Source: an uncultured Mycoplasma sp. (GTDB lineage: Bacteria; Bacillota_I; Bacilli_A; Mycoplasmatales; Mycoplasmoidaceae). Taken from it: DNA of 9,166 bases. A program made the position numbers and the translations under genes. Shown here in pieces: positions 1 through 8,019 of this stretch. Every line of letters starts with the position of its first letter. The first letter of the stretch is position 1. The DNA is taken from positions 1 to 9,166 of the forward strand of contig CAMWHH010000018.1 of assembly GCA_947174035.1 (NCBI GenBank), written 5' to 3'. The notes beneath the pieces were generated by a model. That model was not told the origin of the DNA. It saw only the letters and a list, made by a program, of their open reading frames with translations, and did not search any database.

Positions 1-69
1 GTTCTTAATTTTTTTACCTATCTATTAATGAGTAACTGGAAAAGAAGGGTTACTCAAAAAGCAGATTAA
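1..69 (+). other. left edge; possible tail end of an upstream gene
   Basis: One frame is open from the first base to a TAA at 67-69 (22 codons, ending with the residues WKRRVTQKAD). The hydrophobic then basic composition would fit the C-terminus of a membrane protein. However, an open stretch this short is common by chance with only two stop codons in use. The T7 run at 9-15 could equally be the end of a terminator whose stem lies outside the window. Genes such as pgsA often sit before cinA-recA in Firmicutes relatives, but nothing visible here identifies one. I leave it unnamed. Confidence 0.25.
29..56. repeat. 8-bp perfect inverted repeat, 12-base spacer
   Basis: TGAGTAAC at 29-36 is the exact reverse complement of GTTACTCA at 49-56. 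The arms are richer in G+C than their surroundings. No T-run follows on either strand, so it does not look like an intrinsic terminator. It could be an operator-like dyad, the loop of an upstream transcript, or chance. It does not match the CIRCE element (different arms and spacing). Confidence 0.4.
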
Positions 70-123
70 GAAGTTATTTAGTAATTTATTATTAAAAAAT
101 TCTTTTAATTTCAATCTTTAAAA

Positions 124-149
124 TATAATTTATCTTAAACATAGATAAA
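124..149 (+). promoter_or_regulatory. candidate promoter with overlapping dyad, upstream of cinA
   Basis: A perfect -10 box TATAAT lies at 124-129 with only a poor -35 (TCTTTT at 101-106), which is usual in mycoplasmas. A start near 136 would give a leader of about 37 bases containing the cinA Shine-Dalgarno. A 7-bp perfect inverted repeat, TTTATCT (129-135) and AGATAAA (143-149), begins at the last base of the -10 box and spans the expected start site, a place where a repressor could act. A second TATAAT at 155-160 is less likely, because transcription from it would start at or past the ribosome binding site. Confidence 0.4.
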
Positions 150-172
150 ACAAATATAATTTTGAGGATTTT

Positions 173-670
173 ATGAATTATAAAGAAATTATCATTAATG
201 AACTTTGAAAATCAAATTTAACTTTAGGAATTGCAGAATCTGTAACTGGTGGGATGCTTGCATCAACATTTGTTGATGTTTCAGGTGCATCAAAAGTTTT
301 TAAAGGTGGAATTGTGGCTTATAGTGATTTTTCTAAAAGTAAGCTTTTAGGATTAAGTACTGATGTTTTAGAAAAATATACAGCATATTCTGCTAATGTA
401 GCTAGAGAAATGGCTAAAGGAATTAGAAATAGATTAAATACTGATATTTCAATTTCTGTAACAGGTTTTGCTGGTCCTTTTAACAACTACATTCCAGAAA
501 GTGACAAAAAATGTATTGTTTACTTTTGTATTATTATTATTGATAAAGTTTATGATTTTGAAATGTCTATTGCTGATGAAGGTAGAACAAACAATAGAAT
601 TACAATTGTTTCAAAGATCATTGAAGAATTATTCAAATTAGTTTACAAACCAAATGGAATTAGTGAATAA
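173..670 (+). CDS. cinA: CinA C-terminal domain protein (PncC-type nicotinamide-nucleotide amidase)
   Basis: This 165-residue protein is about the length of a stand-alone CinA C-terminal domain; the N-terminal MoCF-like domain of full CinA is absent. Visible family marks are GIAESVTGG at residues 19-27 (conserved serine S23), GGIVAY at 45-50 followed by SKSKLLG, and TGFAGP at 97-102. Family members of this type deamidate nicotinamide mononucleotide to nicotinate mononucleotide in the cytoplasm, recycling pyridine nucleotide. Activity here is inferred from the motifs. The ATG at 173 is chosen because GAGGA (164-168) lies just upstream and because the conserved serine motif would be lost from the later ATG at 254; codon 12 is TGA, read as Trp. 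It sits 83 bases before recA, the same order as in many Firmicutes. Confidence 0.9.
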
Positions 671-711
671 GGTTAAATAAAATTTGTTTTACTAAATTAA
701 AATTACAATAA

Positions 712-740
712 CTTCTTAATTTAAAAAAATAATTAAGAGG
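712..740 (+). promoter_or_regulatory. hairpin that can cover the recA ribosome binding site
   Basis: Bases 712-721 pair with 731-740 in a 10-bp stem (one G-U pair, no mismatches) around a 9-base A-rich loop. The 3' arm contains AAGAGG (735-740), the only Shine-Dalgarno-like sequence before recA, so folding would hide it. No T-run directly follows, so termination is not expected. A possible -10 box TACAAT at 704-709 would start transcription near 716, within the 5' arm. The full stem would then form only in cinA-recA readthrough RNA. Role inferred from base pairing alone. Confidence 0.4.
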
Positions 741-753
741 TATTTTATTATTT

Positions 754-1740
754 ATGGAAAATAATTTTGTTAATCAAAAAGCTTTAGAACTGGCTGTAAA
801 AGAAATTGAAAAAAGATTTGGAAAAGAAACTTTTTCACAAAATGAAAGTTTTTCAAAACTAGATGTTATTAAAACTGGTAGTTTACTTTTAGATAATGCT
901 ATTGGTGTAGGTGGGTTTCCAAAAGGAAGAATTGTAGAAATTTATGGAAATGAATCTTCTGGAAAAACCACAATTGCTTTGCAAGCTGTTAAAGAATGTA
1001 TTAAAGCAAATGGAAATGTTGCATATATTGATGCTGAAAACTCATTAGATGCAAAATATTTAAAATCCTTAGACATTGATCCAAATAAAGTTTTAATAGC
1101 AAACCCTGAATATGGTGAACAAGCATTTGCTATAATTGATGCACTTGTTAAAACTAATATGGTTGATTTAATAATTGTTGATTCAGTTGCTGCTTTAGTA
1201 CCAAAATCTGATATGGAAGCATCAATGGAAGATCAATCAATGGGTACACATGCAAGACTTATGTCTAGAGGTTTAAAAGTTATTCAGTCTTCAATTGCTA
1301 AATCTAATACATGTGTTATATTTATTAACCAAGTTCGTGAAAAAATTGGAGTAATGTTTGGGAATAATGAAATTACAACAGGTGGAAGAGCTTTAAAGTT
1401 TTTTAGTAGTTTAAGATTAGATGTAAGAAGAAGTGAACTTTTAAAATCTGGTAATGATGTAATTGGAATTAAATCAAAAGTTACTATTACTAAAAATAAA
1501 GTTGCAATTCCTTTCAAAACATGTTTTGTAGATATTTTCTTTAATAAAGGCTTTAATCCTATTAAAGAAATTATTGATTTTGCAATTGAGTATGAAATAG
1601 TTCAAAAATCAGGTTCTTGATACTATTTTGAAGATAAAAAACTTTCACAAGGTAGAAATAATTTAGATACATATTTGAGTGAAAACCAAGATTTATACAC
1701 AAAAATTAAAGATTTAGTTTTGAAAAAAATCGAATCTTAA
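754..1740 (+). CDS. recA: RecA recombinase
   Basis: RecA is the ATP-dependent DNA strand-exchange protein of homologous recombination and repair. At 328 residues it is slightly shorter than E. coli RecA, mainly at the C-terminus. Visible motifs are Walker A GNESSGKT at 65-72 (the usual proline after the first glycine is Asn), catalytic glutamate E95 in YIDAEN, Walker B LIIVD at 139-143 followed by SVAALVP, the NQVREKIGVMFG stretch (residues 192-203), and TTGGRALKF at 208-216 after DNA-binding loop L2. An in-frame TGA at 1618-1620 encodes the Trp of the conserved GSWY motif, and the frame then runs on to TAA at 1738. A bacterial-code reading would truncate it there. The ATG at 754 matches the usual RecA N-terminus. 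AAGAGG lies 13 bases upstream, farther than usual. All key residues are present, so it should be functional. Confidence 0.98.
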
Positions 1741-1777
1741 TTAAAAAGAAAAAAAGTTAAATTATTTTTTAATTACT

Positions 1778-1833
1778 ATAAAAATTTTTACTATATATAC
1801 ATATTTTTTATGTTTGTATAGTAAAATTTTTAT
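1778..1833 (+). terminator. long AT hairpin after recA, probable terminator
   Basis: Arms 1778-1803 and 1809-1833 pair over about 24 base pairs with one single-base bulge (T1785), one mismatch (1798/1814) and one G-U pair, around a TTTTT loop. The 3' arm itself contains TTTTTAT, and another T5 lies at 1842-1846. It begins 38 bases after the recA stop and ends 61 bases before the next start. It probably terminates recA transcription. Because almost all pairs are A-T and no clean T-run follows at once, its strength is uncertain; it may also be cruciform-prone DNA. Confidence 0.5.
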
Positions 1834-1846
1834 CACTACTCTTTTT

Positions 1847-1870
1847 AAAATACCAAAATACTAAAATACA
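1847..1870. repeat. three tandem 8-bp repeats (AAAATACN) before the M60 gene
   Basis: AAAATACC (1847-1854), AAAATACT (1855-1862) and AAAATACA (1863-1870) are contiguous copies differing only in the eighth base. They end 24 bases before the protease start codon. Possible -10 boxes overlap or adjoin them: TAAAAT at 1862-1867 and TATAGA at 1875-1880, neither with a good -35. The repeats could be regulator sites or a slippage-prone spacer affecting promoter geometry. The position is observed; the function is not. Confidence 0.55.
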
Positions 1871-1894
1871 AGAGTATAGAAATTAAAAATAAGT

Positions 1895-4800
1895 ATGAAA
1901 ATTAAATTAAGTTTTACCAAAATAAAAGATTTTTTTAAAAAATCTAAATTTCAAAAAAACCTTAAAAAAGGTATTAGAAAACACAAAAAAGTATTATGAG
2001 CATCTAGTGTACTTGTTGGAGCATTAGTTTTTTCTTTAACAATTTATTTTTCACAAACATTAGGTTTTTACCAAATGGCATTAGTTGAAAAACAACCTGA
2101 CAATAATGTTAATACATTGTATAGTCATGATTCATATATAACAAAAAGATATAAAAGAACTATTCCTCAAACTTATTCTGGAGATGTTTATTATACAGAG
2201 CAAGATGCAACAAACTCTAATAGTGTTCAAAAATCTTTACATTTTAGAAGTCCTACTGAATACCCATCACCTGAATATCCAGTAACAGATATAAATACTT
2301 TATACGATTTATATGATGAAAATTCTGTTGCAATTAGTGATGTTTTTATTAATGAACAATTAAAAAATAACTCATTAAAAAAACACCCAGGAATTGATTA
2401 TCAATACATGTATGAAAATAGATTGCCAGATGATGCTTTAGCTGTTGAAAAATATTTTAACATTGATTTAACTCAACCTGGTTATATTACAACAGGTTTA
2501 TATTTAGGTCCTGGAGAAATTATTAATTTAAATTTCCCAGGTTTAACAGATGAACAAGTTAAAAATTTAGGTTTAAGTTTATCATTAGGTGATTCAGATA
2601 ATCGTAGTCCTGCAAAAAATGAAAGTAAATTATTAAGATCAACAAAAAGATTAGCTTTTTTAAATAAAGTTGTACAAATTGATAAAAACAATTTTAGCTA
2701 TGGTACACCTTTTGGTGGAATAGTTCATATAGTTACAACAAAAAACCCATCAGTAATAAAAGAAATAACAGACAACATGAGAAATGTTGGAATGGTTGCT
2801 AATGGAGCAGTAGAAGCACTGCATTATATCAATGGATATACTACTCAAGAAGAATGGTTTCGACTTGTTAATGAAGCTAAAGCGCCAATTTTTGATATTT
2901 CAGCAGACCACATAAAGTTTATTGGTCCTAAAGTTGCTTTACAAATGTTTGAAGAAAATAATAATCCAAATGATTCAAAGTGATATCCATATAAAGCAAT
3001 GGATTTATTTGATAAAATGGCTTTGGATTCACTATATACAATAAACAACAATTCTAGTTGAAAACAACCTTATCGACACTCTTTTTCAAATTATGTAGCA
3101 GCAGGAGCTGCTGTAAGTTTTGTTGGTGCTTCAATTATTACAGAACCTTGATCTTGAGCAAGGGGATTTTTAGATTATGACACAATTATTCAAGCAGGTT
3201 CTTGAGGAATTATGCACGAAAACAACCACCAAAACCAAAATTCAGTTTGAGGATATGGTGGAAGTACAGAAGTAACAAATAATGTTTTAACAGTTGCTTC
3301 ATATTTAAAATTTACTAACGTATTAAATAATCGTCAGTATTTTAGTACAGGATTGAGAACAGATCACAATGGAAAATTAAACGGATTTGTAGCACAAACC
3401 CAAACTGACAAAGTCACTATTCCTACAACAGAAAGACAAGGGATAGATTATGACTATACACCAATAATGTCACATTTTGGTACATCAAAATTTCAAGATG
3501 TAATTAGAAGTTACACAATTAGTAATGCAACCAATCACTGGAATGAAGTAATAAATGTTCCTCAAGGAATTAGTAGTGCAAGTTTCCCTGGAAAAAGAAA
3601 TGCAAGATTTGTTTACCGAATTTCTGAAATAACAGGATATAACTGATCAGAATTTGCATACAATACAAATTTAATCTTGCAAAATGATAAAGATGTAATA
3701 GATAATGCATTTAATTCTAGAGAATATCAAGTAGATAAGTTTTTACCAGTTTCTAGTTTTTATGCTTCAGAAATTAACTACAATAGTTCAGGTTATCAAT
3801 ACATTCAAAGACCATTTTTAATTGAAGAAAGTTTTTTTAAAGATGGATATCTTTTTGACCTAAAAGGTAAAACTATTACAAGTTTAAAAAGAAATATGAC
3901 TAGTACTTATAGTTTGAGTGATATTGAAATTACTGAAAAACCAAATTATGGCTCATTTGAAGAACTTTTAGATACACCTGGAACTTGAAAATACATTCCA
4001 GATACTTCAGATTTAAACAGACAAGATTCTTTTGAATATAAACTAACTGTTTCAGATAGTGAAACAGGTTTATCTATTCCTGTTATATTTAAAGTTGCTA
4101 TCCAATTACAAGGAAATAATGTTGAATTTAAAGTTCCAAGCAATTATAACTACCAGCAATACTATTTATCAACACAAAAAAGTGAAAAAGAAAATGTTAA
4201 TTATAATACTGGCAACAAAGAAAATGATGAAATCCTTGAATTATTAAAAGATCCAGTGAAAGTTAAAACAACTGTAAATGGAAATCAAAATGATTCAAAA
4301 AGTTGAAAAACAGAAAATCATGATGGACAATTTTATTCTTCTTTTAAAATATCATTTAAAGAAGAAGTTGAAATAAACTTTTTAGAACTTAGACCTTATT
4401 GAACTTACCAACAATGTCCAGATGGAATAATAATTGAAGACCAAAGTGGCAATGAACTTTACAATGGGAATTTCATTCAATCTGAATATGCTACTTTTAC
4501 TTTTGCAAAAGTAAAAACTAATTCACTTACTGTGAAATTAACAACATTTGATCAAGTTGCTGGTGCTACTGATTCATCTGGGATCACTTCTTTTAGTGAA
4601 CAACCAGTTTCTAAAACCATTAGATTATATTATTTTGATGTTGGAATCACTGCACAACCAACACAAATTCTTACTCCAAATTCTAACTGAATATACCAAA
4701 AAGGTGATTGAAGAACAGGAAATAAAGATGGAAAAGTAAACGGTACATCATTATATACAATTTTCCCAGAAGCTAAGTTACAGTTTGCTTTTAGTGGAAC

Positions 4801-5377
4801 TGATTTTTCAATAATTGGTACAAAAGATAAAAACTATGGTTCTTTTGAAGTTTATGTTGATGGTAAATTTTCAGCATCAGTTAGTTCACATTCAAATTCA
4901 AGACAATCAAATGAACCATTACACATTGAAGCAGGTTTAAAAGAAGGAGATCACTTTGTGACTATTTTAACTAAAAGTTCACTTCCTGTTGAAATACAAT
5001 ATTTAGCTTTAACAGGAGAAGCAAAACCAATTGAGGTAAATGATTGATATTATTTTTTAACTATCGGATTGCCTTTTATTCTTATTTTAGCAATTGCGCT
5101 TGCAACAATTAGTACTTTATACTATCTAAAAGTTAAAAATAAAAAAATAATGATTTTTGAAAAATTTAAAAATAAATTTAAGAAAAAAGGTCCAAAACTA
5201 TTAGAAAATTCTGATGATAATTTATTAACTAATAAATCAGCTGAAGTTAATAAAAAAGAAGATGAATTTAATGAGAATAAAAAAAATGATGAATTGCCAA
5301 AAAAAGAAAAAAACAAAAGCAAAAAGAATAAAGTAAAAAAAGAAAAGAAAAATAAGAATAAATCAAAGGAGGAATAA
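1895..5377 (+). CDS. membrane-anchored M60-like (enhancin/mucinase-type) zinc metallopeptidase
   Basis: Predicted surface gluzincin protease of 1160 residues; M60 family members cleave mucins and other glycoproteins. In order: basic cytoplasmic N-terminus (1-32), membrane segment (about 33-52), M60-like region with TTGLYLGPGE (199-208), YGTPFGGIVHI (269-279) and the zinc site HENNH (441-445) with E459 of STEVTNN as likely third ligand, fitting HExxHx(8,28)E (canonical HExGH has Gly where Asn444 lies). Next come a cadherin/Ig-like repeat (about 676-730), a possible F5/8-type region (about 790-925), a galactose-binding-like beta-sandwich (about 930-1048, with GSFEVYVDG at 982-990), a second membrane helix (1053-1078) and an 82-residue Lys/Glu-rich tail. 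The frame is unbroken with TGA as Trp. The ATG at 1895 keeps the membrane anchor, though no clear Shine-Dalgarno precedes it. Protease family: confident. Accessory domains: inferred. Substrate: unknown. Confidence 0.88.
5366..5373 (+). promoter_or_regulatory. near-consensus ribosome binding site inside the protease gene end
   Basis: AAGGAGGA forms part of the last codons of the protease gene and lies 10 bases before the next ATG (5384). It is the strongest Shine-Dalgarno in the window and fixes the start of the downstream gene. Placed across the upstream stop codon, it implies one transcript and probable translational coupling. Confidence 0.85.
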
Positions 5378-5383
5378 TTTTTA

Positions 5384-5977
5384 ATGAAAACATCTTTTAA
5401 TAAAAAAATCGATACAGTAAAACAATTTTTTACAAAGAAAAGCTTAATTAAAAATTGAAATTCTTTTTTGAATTATTTTGTAAAAAAACAAAGTAAATTT
5501 ATTTCTGTTTCTTTTTGAATTGATATTAGTTTATTAGTGTTGATGTTTTTTTGTTCAGTATTTGTAAACGCAAAAACTGGATACTACCTTGGTACCTTAC
5601 ATTTTGATCAATACAACTCTTTACTGACTCCAGGAATTGTTTTAGGGTCTTTTGCTTTAATTTTATTTTTAATAATGGCTTTTATTAATGCAGTCATTTG
5701 AATCAAAATTTTTATTCCTAAAAAAGATTTTAAAAACTTATTATTTTTTGCGTATTTATCTATAAATATATTGAATTTTTTAATGTTTCTTTTAATGATA
5801 ATTTTTTCAGCAACAAATTATCGATTAATTTATATTTTAGAAATTATTCTAGTATTCCACACATTAGTTTCTTTATATATTTATTTAGATGATAAATATG
5901 AACTAGATTTTGAATTTATAAGAAAAATCAATAAAAAAATATTAGATAAATTCAATAAGAAAAATTTCAAAAAATAA
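5384..5977 (+). CDS. four-helix membrane protein of unknown function, partner of the M60-like protease
   Basis: I do not recognise this 197-residue protein. A basic N-terminal region of about 39 residues (many Lys, possibly an amphipathic helix) is followed by four hydrophobic segments at about 40-62, 84-110, 119-142 and 147-168, and a charged, lysine-rich C-terminus. Both ends should be cytoplasmic. One extracellular loop (about 63-83) contains GYYLGTLHFDQY. No enzyme motif or ABC cassette is seen. The start is set by the AAGGAGGA site, and only 6 bases separate it from the protease stop, so the two are almost certainly co-transcribed. It may be an assembly, anchoring or regulatory partner of the protease; this is inference from position. 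The layout of basic N-terminus, first helix, then an aromatic G-[FY]-Y motif resembles the N-terminus of the protease (GFYQMAL, 57-63). Two TGA-encoded tryptophans lie near the first helix and one in the second. Confidence 0.88.
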
Positions 5978-6004
5978 AAATATTAAAAATCCATTATATC
6001 TCTT

Positions 6005-6034
6005 ATCCCTTAAAAATTTTTTAAGGGATTTTTT
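6005..6034 (+). terminator. strong intrinsic terminator of the protease/membrane-protein unit
   Basis: Bases 6005-6014 (ATCCCTTAAA) pair perfectly with 6020-6029 around a 5-base loop, and six Ts run from 6029 to 6034. The stem has a CCC/GGG core, rare in this AT-rich DNA. It lies 27 bases after the stop codon at 5977 and separates the two-gene unit from the next gene. Confidence 0.9.
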
Positions 6035-6129
6035 ATTCACCACTTTCTAATCAAAATAAAATTTAAATGATGGTTGTATTAACTATTAAAAAATAATTAT
6101 TTAATGTAATTTTAATTTTGTAAAAAAAC

Positions 6130-6158
6130 TTTACTTTTATTAAGAATAATTTTAAAAT
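6130..6158 (+). promoter_or_regulatory. candidate promoter of the downstream surface-protein gene
   Basis: TTTACT (6130-6135) and TAAAAT (6153-6158) are separated by exactly 17 bases, good sigma-70-type spacing. Transcription would start near 6165, just before a leader hairpin. The rest of the 6035-6213 spacer is AT-rich and holds the 12-bp palindrome AAATAATTATTT (6091-6102) and nothing else I can name. Confidence 0.5.
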
Positions 6159-6166
6159 AAACTTAC

Positions 6167-6197
6167 GCTTTTTGGACACACTTTAGTGTTTTAAAGC
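6167..6197 (+). other. leader hairpin before the broken surface-protein gene
   Basis: An outer stem GCTTT/AAAGC (6167-6171 with 6193-6197) encloses an inner stem ACAC/GTGT (6178-6181 with 6186-6189) capped by TTTA. It would sit at or next to the 5' end of the transcript predicted from the promoter at 6130-6158 and ends 16 bases before the start codon, leaving the Shine-Dalgarno (AAAGGA, 6202-6207) free. It could stabilise the 5' end of the mRNA or form part of an operator. Confidence 0.4.
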
Positions 6198-6684
6198 AAA
6201 AAAAGGAATAAAAATGAAAAGTAAGAAAACAAAAAAATTGTTGACTTCACTCTTTTTAACTATCCCTATTTTAGCTGTACCAGCTAGTTTGGGTATTTAT
6301 AAAAGTGCAAGTGAAATTAATTTAGTTAGTAATAAATTGAATGCAAATCAAAATTATTTAGCAGATGCAACTGCTGTAACTGATACAAGCATTACAAATT
6401 TTAAAAATTATATTGTTTCATATTCAGATCAAAACATTGCACCAGTTAATATTGTTTTTAATTCTAATCTGTCTGAAAATAATCAAAATTTAAGTAATGT
6501 TGGTGCACAAATTGGAATGACAACTAACAAACAAACCATTACTTGTACCACTTACAATGGATTAATGCTTTGAAACAGTAAATTAACTGAAAATAAACTT
6601 ATTAAAAATTACTATAATAATGTTAAAAAAATTCAAATTATTGATTCATTTAAAGTAATAAATTATGCATATTTAGAAGAGAAG

Positions 6685-6687
6685 TAA
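6685..6687 (+). other. in-frame TAA interrupting the surface-protein gene
   Basis: The frame reads YAYLEEK, stop, ILFVLFGEEV. Open reading resumes in the same frame on the next codon and continues for about 450 codons with unchanged codon use, so a single substitution (for example from AAA, CAA or GAA) explains it. No good restart site (Shine-Dalgarno plus ATG) follows closely. Confidence 0.8.
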
Positions 6688-8005
6688 ATTCTATTTGTTT
6701 TATTTGGTGAAGAAGTTGTAACTGAACAAAACACTTCTTTAAAAAATTTAGTTGTATTTGGATTAGATGCTAAATCTGGTTCAGTTATTGTACCAACAAA
6801 CGGTAATTTAGATAATGATCAAATCATTACTTCAGTTAATGATAATGCTGCTTTTATTTTCTTCAATTCTAAAAATGAATTATTTATTACTTCTGGAAAC
6901 ACTGCTGCTGATATTAATTCATCAAGTAAAATTATAGCTTTTGATGAAAAAAATAATGGTTTTACCACTATTAAAGATATTGGAAAAGATGACACAAATT
7001 TTTATGATTCAACTACTGAAGATATGTTAGTAGGATTTGTTCCAAGTAGTACTCCTGGAGTAAATTATTCTTTATGAATTTCAAGTACTGCTGTAGATAA
7101 AAGTTTTTATATGACTTTTTATGTTGATAAACAAAAAATTGATATCAACTGTAATAGAACTAATGGGTCATATGATTACTATGTTGTTTTAGTAAATGAT
7201 AATTTTGAAAACATTAAAAATGATAAGTTTATAGTTGGTCAAACTAAAGACTTAAATTTTAGAGGTTATATTACTGCTTCAAAAACTGAAAAACCTAAAT
7301 TTAATGAAATTTATAAAAGGTTTTATAACACTGGTGTAAACAATTCGATAAAAAGAGAATTTTTAGCTGTTTTTATAAATTCTTACAATCCTATAATTTC
7401 TACATTCTACCACTGGTATATTAACACTGATGGTTTTAACTCTTCTAGAGGAAAAAGATTATTCAACACCGAAACAGAAAATATATATGCTACTTCAGAA
7501 GATAGTTATAGTAGTTTTATAGAAAATAAAATTAGTATAGATAGATGAAAAATTAACACTATTGGATATGATAAAACTGCTAATTTATTCTATTACAGTT
7601 TTTCAGGTTATAAATATGGTGCTGAACTATACTTTAATAATTATCGATACATTAAATTATTTAATGAATATATAGATAGTGGAATTGAAAATATTTTTGT
7701 ATTAGGAGATTATACACAAGATTCAAGGTCTTATACTATAACAAGTGTAGATTCTTCAACTTATAAAAATGATGATAATTCTTATTTAATTAAAACTAAT
7801 ATCAATGACAGAAACAATACATATGAACTGTTATCAAGAAAAACTAATGAATATGTAAAATACCAAAATACTGACAATGAAATAAATTTTTCTTCAATTT
7901 CAAACAATTTAAAAAATATAAAAGCAGAAATTACTAAATCTGATTTTTTAACTAGCAAAATGGTAAGTGCTTATTCAGAAACAGAAATAAAAAATTTAGT
8001 TAAAC

Positions 8006-8019
8006 AAAAAATTAAATTT
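8006..8019 (+). other. one-base frameshift in the surface-protein gene
   Basis: The upstream frame reads VKQKIK and then runs into FTNWIWCTN and a TAG. The frame one base later reads KLPTEYDVQIRN and continues to the C-terminal membrane helix. The two can join anywhere between 8000 and 8043. One surplus base in the A6 run (8006-8011) or the T3 run (8017-8019) accounts for it, and removing one T gives the smooth join KQKIKLPTEYD. Confidence 0.75.

Noticed and set aside
65..720. 14-base exact inverted repeat flanking cinA (65-78 and 707-720)
   Set aside because: In DNA this AT-rich a few 14-base inverted matches are expected by chance in 9 kb. There is no target duplication, transposase or other mobile-element sign.
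1284..1517. Minus-strand open frame within recA
   Set aside because: It lies opposite a clearly conserved gene, has no supporting start signals and no recognisable product. The other minus-strand frames (for example 2482-2691, 2845-3051, 3946-4143, 5122-5322, 8158-8469) fail for the same reasons.
4059..4247. Plus-strand open frames at 4059-4247 and 4548-4739
   Set aside because: They are out of frame with the continuous 1160-codon protease frame, which runs through both regions once TGA is read as Trp.
2981..5047. Apparent stop codons splitting the protease gene
   Set aside because: All are TGA. Read as Trp they give one unbroken frame with conserved motifs on both sides, so the gene is intact.
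6600..6720. TAA at 6685 as a true gene boundary between two genes
   Set aside because: The same frame continues immediately after it for about 450 codons, with no ribosome binding site or start codon nearby; interruption of one gene fits better.
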